From an uncultured Bacteroidota bacterium (lineage in GTDB: Bacteria > Bacteroidota > Bacteroidia > Chitinophagales > Chitinophagaceae): a stretch of 64,000 nt of DNA. The notes beneath the pieces are model-generated. The model was not told where the DNA came from and ran no database searches. It was given only the letters and a program-made list of their open reading frames with translations. Position numbers and translations under genes: made by a program. Position 1 is the first letter of the stretch. Each line of letters begins with the position of its first letter. The stretch covers positions 32,233 to 96,232 of the forward strand of contig CAIKOJ010000026.1 in assembly GCA_903829015.1 (NCBI GenBank). Direction: 5' to 3'. Positions 56,087-63,954 of this stretch are shown here, piece by piece.

Positions 56087-56094
56087 TAGTTTTG
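56087..56094 (+). promoter_or_regulatory. Predicted -7 box of the nuo operon
   Basis: TAGTTTTG, an exact TAnnTTTG match, about 160 bases upstream of nuoA. No -33 element is at normal spacing. It lies in the 329-base gap 55926-56254, whose other notable content is a 21-codon open frame. Confidence 0.45.
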
Positions 56095-56123
56095 TTTCAA
56101 TCTAAAGATAATATTTAGTGGTT

Positions 56124-56189
56124 ATGGCTAAACGAAATTATTTGGCCGAGGTTGGAAGTTTTGATTTGAAGTCAATACTTTTTGGTTAA
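56124..56189 (+). CDS. Possible 21-residue leader peptide in the nuo leader
   Basis: An ATG 30 bases after the predicted -7 box opens a 21-codon frame (MAKRNYLAEVGSFDLKSILFG, given here in full) ending in TAA, 65 bases before nuoA. It could be a short upstream reading frame that tunes nuo translation. No family and no regulatory hairpin are identified, and chance is a real alternative. Confidence 0.25.
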   Translation: MAKRNYLAEVGSFDLKSILFG

Positions 56190-56254
56190 AGTAGGGATGA
56201 GGGCGGATAGCGTGGGTTTTAGATAATAAGTGAATATAAAACAGTAGTAACAAC

Positions 56255-56605
56255 ATGGGTTCAGCAGCATTAATTCTATTAATAATTGTTGGGGTTGCAT
56301 TTGCAGGTGGGGGCATCCTTATCTCTAAGGCAATAGCCAAAACATCTAAAAATAAATATAAGGGTGAGCCATATGAGTGTGGTATACCTACTACCGGCAC
56401 ATCGTGGATACAGTTTAATGTAGGTTATTATCTTTTCGCGCTGATATTTCTGGTTTTTGATGTAGAGATGGTATTTATGTATCCGTGGGCGGTAGCGGTG
56501 AAAGGCATAGGGATGCCCGGTCTGGTGGAGATAGTAGTGTTTATGTTTATTTTGTTCATGGGGTTATTGTATGCGTGGAAAAAAGGGGCATTGAAGTGGA
56601 TGTAA
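56255..56605 (+). CDS. nuoA: NADH-quinone oxidoreductase subunit A
   Basis: A 116-residue membrane subunit of respiratory complex I with three hydrophobic helices (about 5-22, 57-80, 87-108). The loop after the first helix has KYKGEPYECGIPTTGTSW, containing the conserved cysteine of the NuoA/ND3 loop. The FNVGYYLFALIFLVFDVEMVFMYPW segment, quoted only as a region at about 52-76, carries the conserved acidic residues. It is the first gene of the nuo operon, with a predicted -7 box about 160 bases upstream. Confidence 0.96.
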   Translation: MGSAALILLIIVGVAFAGGGILISKAIAKTSKNKYKGEPYECGIPTTGTSWIQFNVGYYLFALIFLVFDVEMVFMYPWAVAVKGIGMPGLVEIVVFMFILFMGLLYAWKKGALKWM

Positions 56606-56614
56606 CCCCAAACC

Positions 56615-56644
56615 CCTGCCTGCGCCGAGGCTTCGACAGGCAGG
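56615..56644 (+). repeat. Hairpin between nuoA and nuoB
   Basis: CCTGCCTG and CAGGCAGG pair around a 14-base loop, framed by CCCC (56613-56616) and GGGG (56651-56654). The 119-base spacer is unusually long for this operon. It may be a dispersed palindrome or an mRNA-processing site. Confidence 0.6.
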
Positions 56645-56724
56645 CCTAAAGGGGCTTACTTGTAGGGTGTTGAGATAATTTTTTTTATTTAAAACAAACG
56701 GAACCCCCTTTAAGGGTTTGAGAT

Positions 56725-57255
56725 ATGGCAGAAACAGAAAAAATGATATTCCCGGCGCAGTTGCACCAAACGGCAGATGGAGGGATTGTGGTTTCGAAAC
56801 TGGATGATATGATCAACTGGGCGAGGTCGAACTCGTTGTGGCCACTGGTATTTGGTACCAGTTGTTGTGCAATTGAAATGATGAGTGCGGCAGATGCCAA
56901 GTATGACTGGTCGAGGTTTGGATTTGAGGTGGCAAGAGCTACGCCGAGGCAGGCAGACCTGATCATAGTTGCCGGTACCATTGTAATGAAAATGGCACCG
57001 GTACTGAAAAGGCTCTATGACCAGATGCCCGACCCTAAGTACGTGATAGCCATGGGAGCGTGTACCATATCAGGTGGGCCGTTCTTTTATAATACCTATT
57101 CGGTTGTAAAGGGTGTGGACCATGTGATACCTGTGGATGTTTATATACCGGGATGCCCACCCAGACCAGAAGCTTTACTGCATGCTATGATAACGCTGCA
57201 GGAAAAGATAAAGCACGAAACCTATTTTGGAAAAACAAAAGAAAACGGAAAATGA
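56725..57255 (+). CDS. nuoB: NADH-quinone oxidoreductase subunit B
   Basis: A 176-residue peripheral subunit that binds cluster N2, the last iron-sulfur cluster before quinone. The four ligands are in place: Cys47-Cys48 ([11 protein letters not shown]), Cys113 ([10 protein letters not shown]) and Cys144 (PGCPPRPEA). The N-terminal about 25 residues are variable, as usual. Its stop overlaps the nuoC start (ATGA), implying tight coupling. Confidence 0.97.
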   Translation: MAETEKMIFPAQLHQTADGGIVVSKLDDMINWARSNSLWPLVFGTSCCAIEMMSAADAKYDWSRFGFEVARATPRQADLIIVAGTIVMKMAPVLKRLYDQMPDPKYVIAMGACTISGGPFFYNTYSVVKGVDHVIPVDVYIPGCPPRPEALLHAMITLQEKIKHETYFGKTKENGK

Positions 57256-57707
57256 CCCCAGAAGAAATAAAACTGTCCGTTAGTGAGCTTTTTCCTAATG
57301 CGACTTATGATGAGACCGGTGAATTCCTGAATGTGCTTACTGACAGCAAAGACCTGAAGCCTATGATGATTGCGTTAAGAAGCAAAAAAGAATTTGATTT
57401 TGACTATCTGTTTTGCCTCACTTGCATCGATTGGAAAACGCATCTGACAATGGTGTATCATATGTTGTCGAAAAGCAATAATCATACAATTGTTATTAAA
57501 GCAAAAATTGCTGACATAAATAAACCGGAGATTGAAACCGTATGCGATATATGGGAAACAGCCAATTTCCATGAGCGCGAAGTATTTGACTTGTTTGGCG
57601 TGAAATTCCTAAATCACCCCGACCTGCGCAGGATATTTCTGGATGACGAATGGGACGGGTTCCCACTCAGGAAAAATTATGTGGATGAAAATATGATAGA
57701 GATATGA
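57252..57707 (+). CDS. nuoC: NADH-quinone oxidoreductase subunit C
   Basis: A 151-residue subunit of the peripheral arm that supports the quinone-binding NuoB/NuoD interface. The C-terminal signature [19 protein letters not shown], followed by [13 protein letters not shown] and GFPLRKNY, is diagnostic of the family. It is separate from nuoD, unlike the NuoCD fusion in enterobacteria. I start at ATG 57252, sharing ATGA with the nuoB stop; the reading frame extends upstream into nuoB without family resemblance. It overlaps nuoD by 4 bases. Confidence 0.96.
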   Translation: MTPEEIKLSVSELFPNATYDETGEFLNVLTDSKDLKPMMIALRSKKEFDFDYLFCLTCIDWKTHLTMVYHMLSKSNNHTIVIKAKIADINKPEIETVCDIWETANFHEREVFDLFGVKFLNHPDLRRIFLDDEWDGFPLRKNYVDENMIEI

Positions 57708-58825
57708 GTTTGCTAGGCGAAGATATCGTTACAGAAGACGGAGAGTTTGTCATAAATATTGGACCGCAGCATCCCTCTACTCATGGTGTGCTCCATCTGA
57801 AAGTATGGCTGGATGGAGAAACTATCAAGCGTATACAACCTCATTTGGGTTATATTCATCGTTCTATTGAAAAAATGTCAGAAAGCCTGTCGTACAGAAA
57901 TTTTATTTATGCTACGAGCAGGATGGATTATCTGAGTGCGCATATCAACAATCAGGCGTGTGCACTGTGTGTAGAAAAAGGATTGCAGGTTGAAGTGCCA
58001 GATCGCGCCAAGGCTATACGAATATTGATGGCTGAGTTGACGAGGCTTTCATCGCATCAGCTTTGGTGGGGATGTACAGGTCTTGATCTGGGAGCAGTAA
58101 CGCCTTTCTTCTATGCGTTCAGAGAGCGGGAATCTATAATGGCTATCATGGAGGAAACCTGTGGCGCAAGGCTGACTCAGAACTACTGCGTGCCCGGAGG
58201 TGTGATGTATGATATTCATCCGAATTTCAGGAGCAGAGTAAAGGATACGCTGAAGCAAATAAGATCGAAGTTTACGGAGTATGAAGAAATACTTACCGGC
58301 AATGTAATATTTGAACAGAGGACGAAGGGGGTAGGATATATATCGGCTGAGGATGCTATTTCCTTTGGTTGTACGGGGCCAACTGCCAGAGGGTCGGGGG
58401 TGAGTTGCGACATCAGGAAACTGTACCCGTACGATGGTTACGAAAAACTGCAGTTTAAAGAAATATTGGAACAGGGAGGGGATTGCTATGCACGCTATAT
58501 GGTGCGTATGGCAGAGATGAAACAATCTGTTTTTATTATTGAACAACTTATTGATAATATACCGGAAGGTGAGTTTCAGGCTAAGACAAAGATGGTGTTG
58601 AAGTTGCCTAAGGGTGAATTTTATCAGCGTGTAGAAACTGCGCGCGGAGAGCTTGGTGTGTATATAGTGAGTGATGGTGCGGCTTCTCCATACAGGATCA
58701 AATACCGCTCGCCTAATTTCTCAAATCTATCGGCTTTGGAAAAAATGGCTACAGGTACAAAAATAGGAGATCTGGTGGCGATTATGTCGACTATAGATTT
58801 GGTGATACCGGATGTGGATAGGTAA
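57704..58825 (+). CDS. nuoD: NADH-quinone oxidoreductase subunit D
   Basis: A 373-residue subunit related to the large subunit of [NiFe] hydrogenases; with NuoB it forms the quinone site. GPQHPSTHGVLHLK (about 20-33) holds the quinone-head histidine region. HLGYIHRSIEK, YLSAHINNQACALCVEKG and the C-terminal SPNFSNLSALEKMATG and IDLVIPDVDR are conserved. It is somewhat shorter than typical members of about 400 residues, mainly at the N-terminus. It is followed by 112 bases and then nuoH; nuoE, nuoF and nuoG, which usually sit here, are absent. Confidence 0.97.
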   Translation: MSLLGEDIVTEDGEFVINIGPQHPSTHGVLHLKVWLDGETIKRIQPHLGYIHRSIEKMSESLSYRNFIYATSRMDYLSAHINNQACALCVEKGLQVEVPDRAKAIRILMAELTRLSSHQLWWGCTGLDLGAVTPFFYAFRERESIMAIMEETCGARLTQNYCVPGGVMYDIHPNFRSRVKDTLKQIRSKFTEYEEILTGNVIFEQRTKGVGYISAEDAISFGCTGPTARGSGVSCDIRKLYPYDGYEKLQFKEILEQGGDCYARYMVRMAEMKQSVFIIEQLIDNIPEGEFQAKTKMVLKLPKGEFYQRVETARGELGVYIVSDGAASPYRIKYRSPNFSNLSALEKMATGTKIGDLVAIMSTIDLVIPDVDR

Positions 58826-58830
58826 AATTA

Positions 58831-58865
58831 GTTGTGAGTCGTAAGTCGTAAGTCGTGAGTTGTTG
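58831..58865. repeat. GTCGTAA heptamer repeats between nuoD and nuoH
   Basis: Tandem GTCGTAA copies flanked by GTTGTGA and GTGAGTTGTTG. The 16-mer AGTCGTAAGTCGTAAG at 58837-58852 is identical to 1292-1307. It occupies the site where nuoEFG lie in canonical operons. Confidence 0.75.
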
Positions 58866-58937
58866 TTGATTGGTTGAAAATAGTGAAGTGGTGGAGGGAT
58901 TAAACGAATAGAAAATCGAAAAATAAAATATAAAATT

Positions 58938-60032
58938 TTGAAACTCATTTTAGACATAAGTTTTTCATCATTCGCAACAGGTATCCATGAGTGGCTGGTG
59001 GGTGCTATACACAGCGAAGGGCTGGTTAAGGTGATCGAAATGGTGATTGCCGGCCTGGCACTGCTGGTGTTTCTGGTGCCGCTGTGTTTTTTTCTCGGTT
59101 ACATGGAGCGCAAAGTTGCGGCTTTTATGCAGGTACGTTTAGGACCCAATAGGGTTGGACCGAAAGGCAGTTTGCAAATTGTAGCAGACACTGTCAAGTT
59201 ACTTTTTAAAGAAGGGCTGACACCTAACGCTTCAGACAAGTTTCTTTTTAACCTAGCTCCGGTGATTGTGGTGGTAACATCTATGCTGGTAATGGCACCT
59301 ATAGCTTTTGCAAAGAACTTTCAGATTTGGGACATTAGTATTGGGGTGTTGTATGTGTCTTCTATTTCTTCGATAGCGGTGATTGGAATACTTATGGCAG
59401 GCTGGAGCAGTAACAATAAATATTCACTGCTTGGTGCCATGCGCAGTGGTGCGCAGATTGTGAGTTATGAGCTTTCTGTAGGACTGTCGTTGATATCAAT
59501 TGTTATACTTGCAGGTAGTCTGCGCATGTCTGATATAGTTATGAGCCAGGAGAATGGCTGGTGGATCTTTAAGGGGCATATACCTGTGCTGATCTCTTTT
59601 GTGATTTTCCTGATCGCTTCTACTGCCGAGATCAATCGTGCACCTTTCGACCTTGCTGAAGCGGAGCAGGAGCTTACAGCGGGCTTTCATACAGAATATT
59701 CTGGGATGAAATTTGCCATGTTCCTGCTGGCTGAATATATCAACCTGTTTGTAGTGTCGGCAATTGCGGCAACATTGTTTTTGGGTGGCTGGATGCCGTT
59801 TCACATAGGACACTGGCACACCTTTAATTTCGTGATGGACTATATACCATCGTCAATATGGTTTCTGGGTAAAACGTTTGCCATCATATTTATCATCATG
59901 CAGTTCCGCTGGACGTTCCCACGCCTGCGTGTAGATCAGTTGTTGACGCTTGAATGGAAGTACCTGTTGCCAATAAGCATGGTGAACGTGATATTGGTAA
60001 CTGTAATGGCAATAATGGGGTGGCATTTTTAA
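58938..60032 (+). CDS. nuoH: NADH-quinone oxidoreductase subunit H
   Basis: A 364-residue membrane subunit of about eight helices that links the quinone cavity to the proton-pumping arm. It has GYMERKVAAFMQVRLGPNRVGPKG (about residues 54-77, region only), LKLLFKEGLTP and the acidic loop EINRAPFDLAEAEQELTAGFHTEYSGM with the conserved glutamates. The start is a TTG at 58938: no ATG is in frame until about residue 35, inside the first helix, and an in-frame stop lies at 58884. A TTG start is uncommon in this window's genes. The gene is 112 bases after nuoD. Confidence 0.94.
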   Translation: MKLILDISFSSFATGIHEWLVGAIHSEGLVKVIEMVIAGLALLVFLVPLCFFLGYMERKVAAFMQVRLGPNRVGPKGSLQIVADTVKLLFKEGLTPNASDKFLFNLAPVIVVVTSMLVMAPIAFAKNFQIWDISIGVLYVSSISSIAVIGILMAGWSSNNKYSLLGAMRSGAQIVSYELSVGLSLISIVILAGSLRMSDIVMSQENGWWIFKGHIPVLISFVIFLIASTAEINRAPFDLAEAEQELTAGFHTEYSGMKFAMFLLAEYINLFVVSAIAATLFLGGWMPFHIGHWHTFNFVMDYIPSSIWFLGKTFAIIFIIMQFRWTFPRLRVDQLLTLEWKYLLPISMVNVILVTVMAIMGWHF

Positions 60033-60114
60033 CCGCCGGGATTTAGTTGTTTGATACGATAAATGGGAATTGCAGACGAGTTGGAAAGTTGAATTGTTTA
60101 TAAAAAAGAAATAA

Positions 60115-60585
60115 ATGAAAGAGTATTTCGGGACCATATTCAGATCGGTGAGATCACTGCTTAAGGGGATGAAGCTGACCGGTTATTATTTTACCCATCC
60201 GAAAGAAATACAGACTGAGGAGTATCCTGATAACCGGGCAACGCTTACTATGTTTGACCGGTTTAAGGGCGAGGTAACCATGCCTCATGATGAGAACAAT
60301 GAACACAGGTGTACGGGTTGCCAGGCATGTGAGATTGCCTGCCCTAACGGAACGATCAAGATCATCACCAAGCAGGAACTGCAGCCGGATGGCAAAAAGA
60401 AGAAGGCGATAGATACGTTTGTGTATCATCTTGAGCTCTGCACGATGTGCAATCTTTGCGTTGTGGCTTGTCCATCAGATGCGATCGTGATGGGGCAGTC
60501 GTTTGAGCACAGTGTTTATGACAAGAAGCAATTGAAGAAGGTATTGAATTTGCCCGGATCGAAAATAATGGAGGGCGTGGAATAA
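60115..60585 (+). CDS. nuoI: NADH-quinone oxidoreductase subunit I
   Basis: A 156-residue ferredoxin-like subunit carrying two [4Fe-4S] clusters (N6a, N6b) that pass electrons to NuoB. The ligands are Cys66, 69, 72, 76 and Cys109, 112, 115, 119, each C-x2-C-x2-C-x3-C(P). The helix before the clusters (LLKGMKLTGYYF) anchors it to the membrane arm. In an EFG-less complex this is the likely entry point for electrons from a soluble ferredoxin. It lies 82 bases after nuoH. Confidence 0.96.
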   Translation: MKEYFGTIFRSVRSLLKGMKLTGYYFTHPKEIQTEEYPDNRATLTMFDRFKGEVTMPHDENNEHRCTGCQACEIACPNGTIKIITKQELQPDGKKKKAIDTFVYHLELCTMCNLCVVACPSDAIVMGQSFEHSVYDKKQLKKVLNLPGSKIMEGVE

Positions 60586-60631
60586 AACCCTACCCCGGCA
60601 AAGGGTCTATAAGAAGTAAAAGAAGACGTAA

Positions 60632-61213
60632 ATGAACGCATCAACAATAATATTTTACATACTAGCTGCTACGATCGTAGGGGGCGGACTGATGTCTGTT
60701 ACCTGCCGTAAGATATTCCGGTCGGCAGTGTACCTGTTGTTTACGCTGATAGGTATAGCGGGACTCTATTTTTATATTGACTATGAATTTATTGCAGCAG
60801 TGCAGGTGATAGTATATGTGGGCGGGATAGTGGTGCTGATCATTTTTTCTATTTTTCTTACACAAGGATCGGGTGAGGATATGAAGCGACCGGCGATGGG
60901 CCAGGCTGTTTTTTCGGCACTGGCAGCCATTTTTGGGTGTATGCTTACCATGTACATTATCAGTCAGCACGTATTTACGGGATCGGGGAAACCTGCGTTA
61001 GAGCCAAGTGCTGCTAATATTGGCGGACAAATGTTAAGCACAACCGAGCATGGATATATGTTGCCTTTTGAAGTGGTGAGTATGTTATTATTAGCAGCAA
61101 TGATCGGTTGTATAGTTATTGCAATAAAGATCAAAGTGCCGCCACATAAAATATTGCCGGAAAGCAACGGTGAAAATGAAGAAGAGATTGCGGAGAAGGT
61201 TGAAACAGTGTAG
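60632..61213 (+). CDS. nuoJ: NADH-quinone oxidoreductase subunit J
   Basis: A 193-residue membrane subunit (ND6 homologue) with five hydrophobic helices. The FRSAVYLLFTLIGIAGLYFYIDYEFIAAVQVIVYVGGIVVLIIF region (about 29-72) is the conserved core, with VIVYVGGIVVL the family hallmark. A charged, cytoplasmic tail of about 25 residues rich in Glu follows the last helix. It lies 46 bases after nuoI and 87 before nuoK. Confidence 0.95.
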   Translation: MNASTIIFYILAATIVGGGLMSVTCRKIFRSAVYLLFTLIGIAGLYFYIDYEFIAAVQVIVYVGGIVVLIIFSIFLTQGSGEDMKRPAMGQAVFSALAAIFGCMLTMYIISQHVFTGSGKPALEPSAANIGGQMLSTTEHGYMLPFEVVSMLLLAAMIGCIVIAIKIKVPPHKILPESNGENEEEIAEKVETV

Positions 61214-61300
61214 TGAGCGAGCAGTAATCTTTAGGGGAATGCGGAGTTAGTTATATGTCCCGAAAGGGTTAATGGATTGAAGATTTTTAATTTTGAATTG

Positions 61301-61615
61301 ATGAACGATATAGGACTTTTTCATTTTTTATTTGTTAGCTGTGCACTGTTTTTCATAGGCGTATACGGCTTCCTTACCCGCAGGAATCTGATTACGATGC
61401 TCATGTCGGTAGAACTGATCCTGAATAGTGTAAACATAAATCTCATTGCTTTCAACAAGTTCTTATTTCCGGATAAGCTGGACGGATTGTTCTTTACGCT
61501 TTTTATTATCACCATTGCGGCAGCAGAGGCAGCAGTGGCTATTGCAATTATTATCAATCTCTACCGCAACTACAAGACCATAGATGTGGAGGAAACCGAT
61601 ACAATGAAATATTAA
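61301..61615 (+). CDS. nuoK: NADH-quinone oxidoreductase subunit K
   Basis: A 104-residue membrane subunit (ND4L homologue) of three helices. Conserved GVYGFLTRRNLITMLMSVELILNSVNIN (region about 20-47) has the channel glutamate in the second helix, and ITIAAAEAAVAIAIIINLYR (about 69-88) has the second one. I start at ATG 61301; a TTG at 61277 is in frame but adds residues not seen in relatives. It is followed by nuoL after 3 bases. Confidence 0.95.
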   Translation: MNDIGLFHFLFVSCALFFIGVYGFLTRRNLITMLMSVELILNSVNINLIAFNKFLFPDKLDGLFFTLFIITIAAAEAAVAIAIIINLYRNYKTIDVEETDTMKY

Positions 61616-61618
61616 AAT

Positions 61619-63586
61619 ATGCTCAGCACTTCTTTAATTATATTGATCCCTCTTTTGCCGATAATCAGTTTCCTGCTGATTTCGCTGGTGGGTCGTAAGA
61701 ATTTTCCGTCGTTTTGTGGTGTCTTAGGTACACTATCAATATTAGGTTCGTTTATTCTTTCAGCCATTGTTGCTTATGATTATTTCTTTCTGGTCGGAAA
61801 GGTGGGAGATACGTATCAGCAACTGGTGCCACTAAAAATCAACTGGCTACAGTTTAGTCCGAATGTATCAATAGATCTGGGCATATTGCTGGATCCTATT
61901 TCGGTGATGATGCTGGTGGTAGTGACGCTGGTATCGCTGATGGTGCATTTTTATAGTCTTGGTTATATGAAGGGCGAGGAACGGTATGCGACTTTTTATT
62001 CCTACCTGGGTCTCTTTACTTTTTCAATGCTCGGACTGGTATTGTCCTCCAATATCTTCCAGATATACATGTTCTGGGAGTTGGTGGGTGTTTCTTCTTA
62101 CTTGCTTATTGGATACTATTTCGATAAGCCATCGGCTGTGTCGGCAGCGAAGAAGGCATTTATTGTTACTCGTTTTGCCGATCTGGGTTTTCTGATCGGT
62201 ATACTGATCCTTTCTTTTTATTCCGGTACGCTCGATTTTCAGACAATGATTCAGCGGCTTACAACGCAAACCGATCAACTGCATAATATAGTTGCAGCCT
62301 CGTTTATGGGTGTATCGGCACTTACATGGGGACTTGTGCTGGTGTTCATAGGCGGTGCAGGTAAATCGGCTATGTTTCCGCTGCACATCTGGCTGCCCGA
62401 TGCGATGGAAGGGCCTACACCGGTATCGGCACTGATACATGCGGCAACGATGGTGGTAGCAGGCGTTTTCCTAGTGGCAAGATTGTTCCCGGTATTCTCA
62501 GGTTGCCCGGCTGCACTGGATATTGTAATGTGGGTGGGTGTTTCTTCTTCCCTTATTGCGGCCATCATTGCATGTACGCAAACAGACATTAAGAGGGTGC
62601 TGGCGTATTCCACTATGTCGCAGATCGGGTATATGATGTTTTCGCTGGGTACTGCTAGGTATGGCGGCGAAAACGGACTAGGGTACATGGCATCGATGTT
62701 TCACCTGTTTACCCATGCCATGTTCAAGGCGCTGCTGTTCCTGGGTGCGGGCTCGGTGATACACTATGTACACAGCAATGAAATGAAGGATATGGGTGGG
62801 CTCAGAAAGCTGATGCCCGTAACGCATCTCACATTTCTGGTAGCTTGTCTGGCCATTGCCGGTATTCCGCCGTTCGCAGGATTTTTCAGTAAGGAAGAAA
62901 TACTGCAGTCGGCGTTTCATGCCAACAAACTGATATTTGGGCTGGCAATACTAACCGCTGCAATTACCGCATTTTATATGTTCCGTTTGTATTTTAATAT
63001 CTTCTGGAACAAGCCGTTGCCTCATAAGGAAGCAGCGCATGATGCCCATGCTGCACATGATTCGCATGCTGCACACCATGGAGAGGGACCGGCTACAATG
63101 CTTATTCCGTTGGTGATCCTAGGATTACTTTCAGTTGTAGCAGGGTTTATTCCGTTCAACAAATTGGTTACTTCTGATGGTAAGGCATTGGTTACCGAGT
63201 TTCACCTGACTTTTTCTATAGCACCAGTTTTACTGGCGACCCTGGGTATAGTTATAGCCTGGGCGTTTTATAAAAAGGAAAGTGCAATGCCACAAAAGAT
63301 GGCTGACGGTATGAGTGCTTTATACAAGGGTTCGTACAATAAGTTTTATATCGACGAGATTTACTTGTTTGTAACCAAGAAGATATTGTTCCCGCTTGTA
63401 GGCAGGCCTGCGGCATGGTTTGACAGGAATGTTGTGGATGGGTTTATGAATATGCTGGCAACGATTACCGGGCATATCTCGGCTATGATAAAAGGATTGC
63501 AATCGGGTAAAGTGCAGCAATATGCAGCATACTTTTTTGCAGGTGCGTTTGGTTTCGTACTGATATTTATTTATTGGTGGGTGTAA
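61619..63586 (+). CDS. nuoL: NADH-quinone oxidoreductase subunit L
   Basis: A 655-residue antiporter-like subunit, the distal proton pump of complex I, with about 14-16 helices and the long lateral helix expected at the C-terminus. It has YMKGEERYATFYSYLGLFTFSML, FWELVGVSSYLLIGYYF, the key GGAGKSAMFPLHIWLPDAMEGPTPVSALIHAATMV region (about 246-280) and THAMFKALLFLGAGSVIH. A histidine-rich cytoplasmic or periplasmic loop (His469, 474, 477, 480, 483, 486, 487) is unusual. It lies 3 bases after nuoK and 38 bases before nuoM. Confidence 0.97.
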   Translation: MLSTSLIILIPLLPIISFLLISLVGRKNFPSFCGVLGTLSILGSFILSAIVAYDYFFLVGKVGDTYQQLVPLKINWLQFSPNVSIDLGILLDPISVMMLVVVTLVSLMVHFYSLGYMKGEERYATFYSYLGLFTFSMLGLVLSSNIFQIYMFWELVGVSSYLLIGYYFDKPSAVSAAKKAFIVTRFADLGFLIGILILSFYSGTLDFQTMIQRLTTQTDQLHNIVAASFMGVSALTWGLVLVFIGGAGKSAMFPLHIWLPDAMEGPTPVSALIHAATMVVAGVFLVARLFPVFSGCPAALDIVMWVGVSSSLIAAIIACTQTDIKRVLAYSTMSQIGYMMFSLGTARYGGENGLGYMASMFHLFTHAMFKALLFLGAGSVIHYVHSNEMKDMGGLRKLMPVTHLTFLVACLAIAGIPPFAGFFSKEEILQSAFHANKLIFGLAILTAAITAFYMFRLYFNIFWNKPLPHKEAAHDAHAAHDSHAAHHGEGPATMLIPLVILGLLSVVAGFIPFNKLVTSDGKALVTEFHLTFSIAPVLLATLGIVIAWAFYKKESAMPQKMADGMSALYKGSYNKFYIDEIYLFVTKKILFPLVGRPAAWFDRNVVDGFMNMLATITGHISAMIKGLQSGKVQQYAAYFFAGAFGFVLIFIYWWV

Positions 63587-63624
63587 AGAAGGAAGTAAAT
63601 TAAAATCATTAAAGGATATTTGGA

Positions 63625-63954
63625 ATGATCAACTTATCGATACTATTATTAATTCCCCTGGTAACAGCTCTGCTGGTACTGATTTGTAGCACTGCCGCGC
63701 AGATAAGAATGGTAGCTTTGCTCGGGTCTGTGGCGCAACTTGGGTACTCATCACTGATCATGTTTGACTACATGAGCCAGCGCACGGCAGGCAATAAAGC
63801 TCAGATGCTGTATGAGACACGTCATTCGTGGTTCAGCAGTTTGAATATTGAGTATTATGTGGGCGTAGACGGAATTTCAGTAGCAATGATTATGCTGACG
63901 GCTGTGGTGGTGATGACCGGTATACTTATATCGTGGAATGTTACTAAGATGGCT
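63625..63954 (+). CDS. nuoM: NADH-quinone oxidoreductase subunit M, 5' part only
   Basis: The N-terminal 110 residues of NuoM, another antiporter-like complex I subunit (normally about 500 residues). It has the expected first helices (INLSILLLIPLVTALLVLI, then VALLGSVAQLGYSSL) and the start of the EYYVGVDGISVAMIMLTAVVV segment that matches the conserved region. The frame continues to a stop at 63976-63978, but the bases from 63955 are sequencing adapter, so the true gene is cut here and the last codons are not biological. Confidence 0.9.

Noticed and set aside
56128..56400. Minus-strand 90-codon frame over the nuoA start
   Set aside because: It overlaps nuoA in antisense and encodes no recognisable protein.
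57153..57251. Upstream extension of nuoC
   Set aside because: It overlaps nuoB completely and resembles no NuoC N-terminus; ATGA coupling at 57252 is the normal arrangement.
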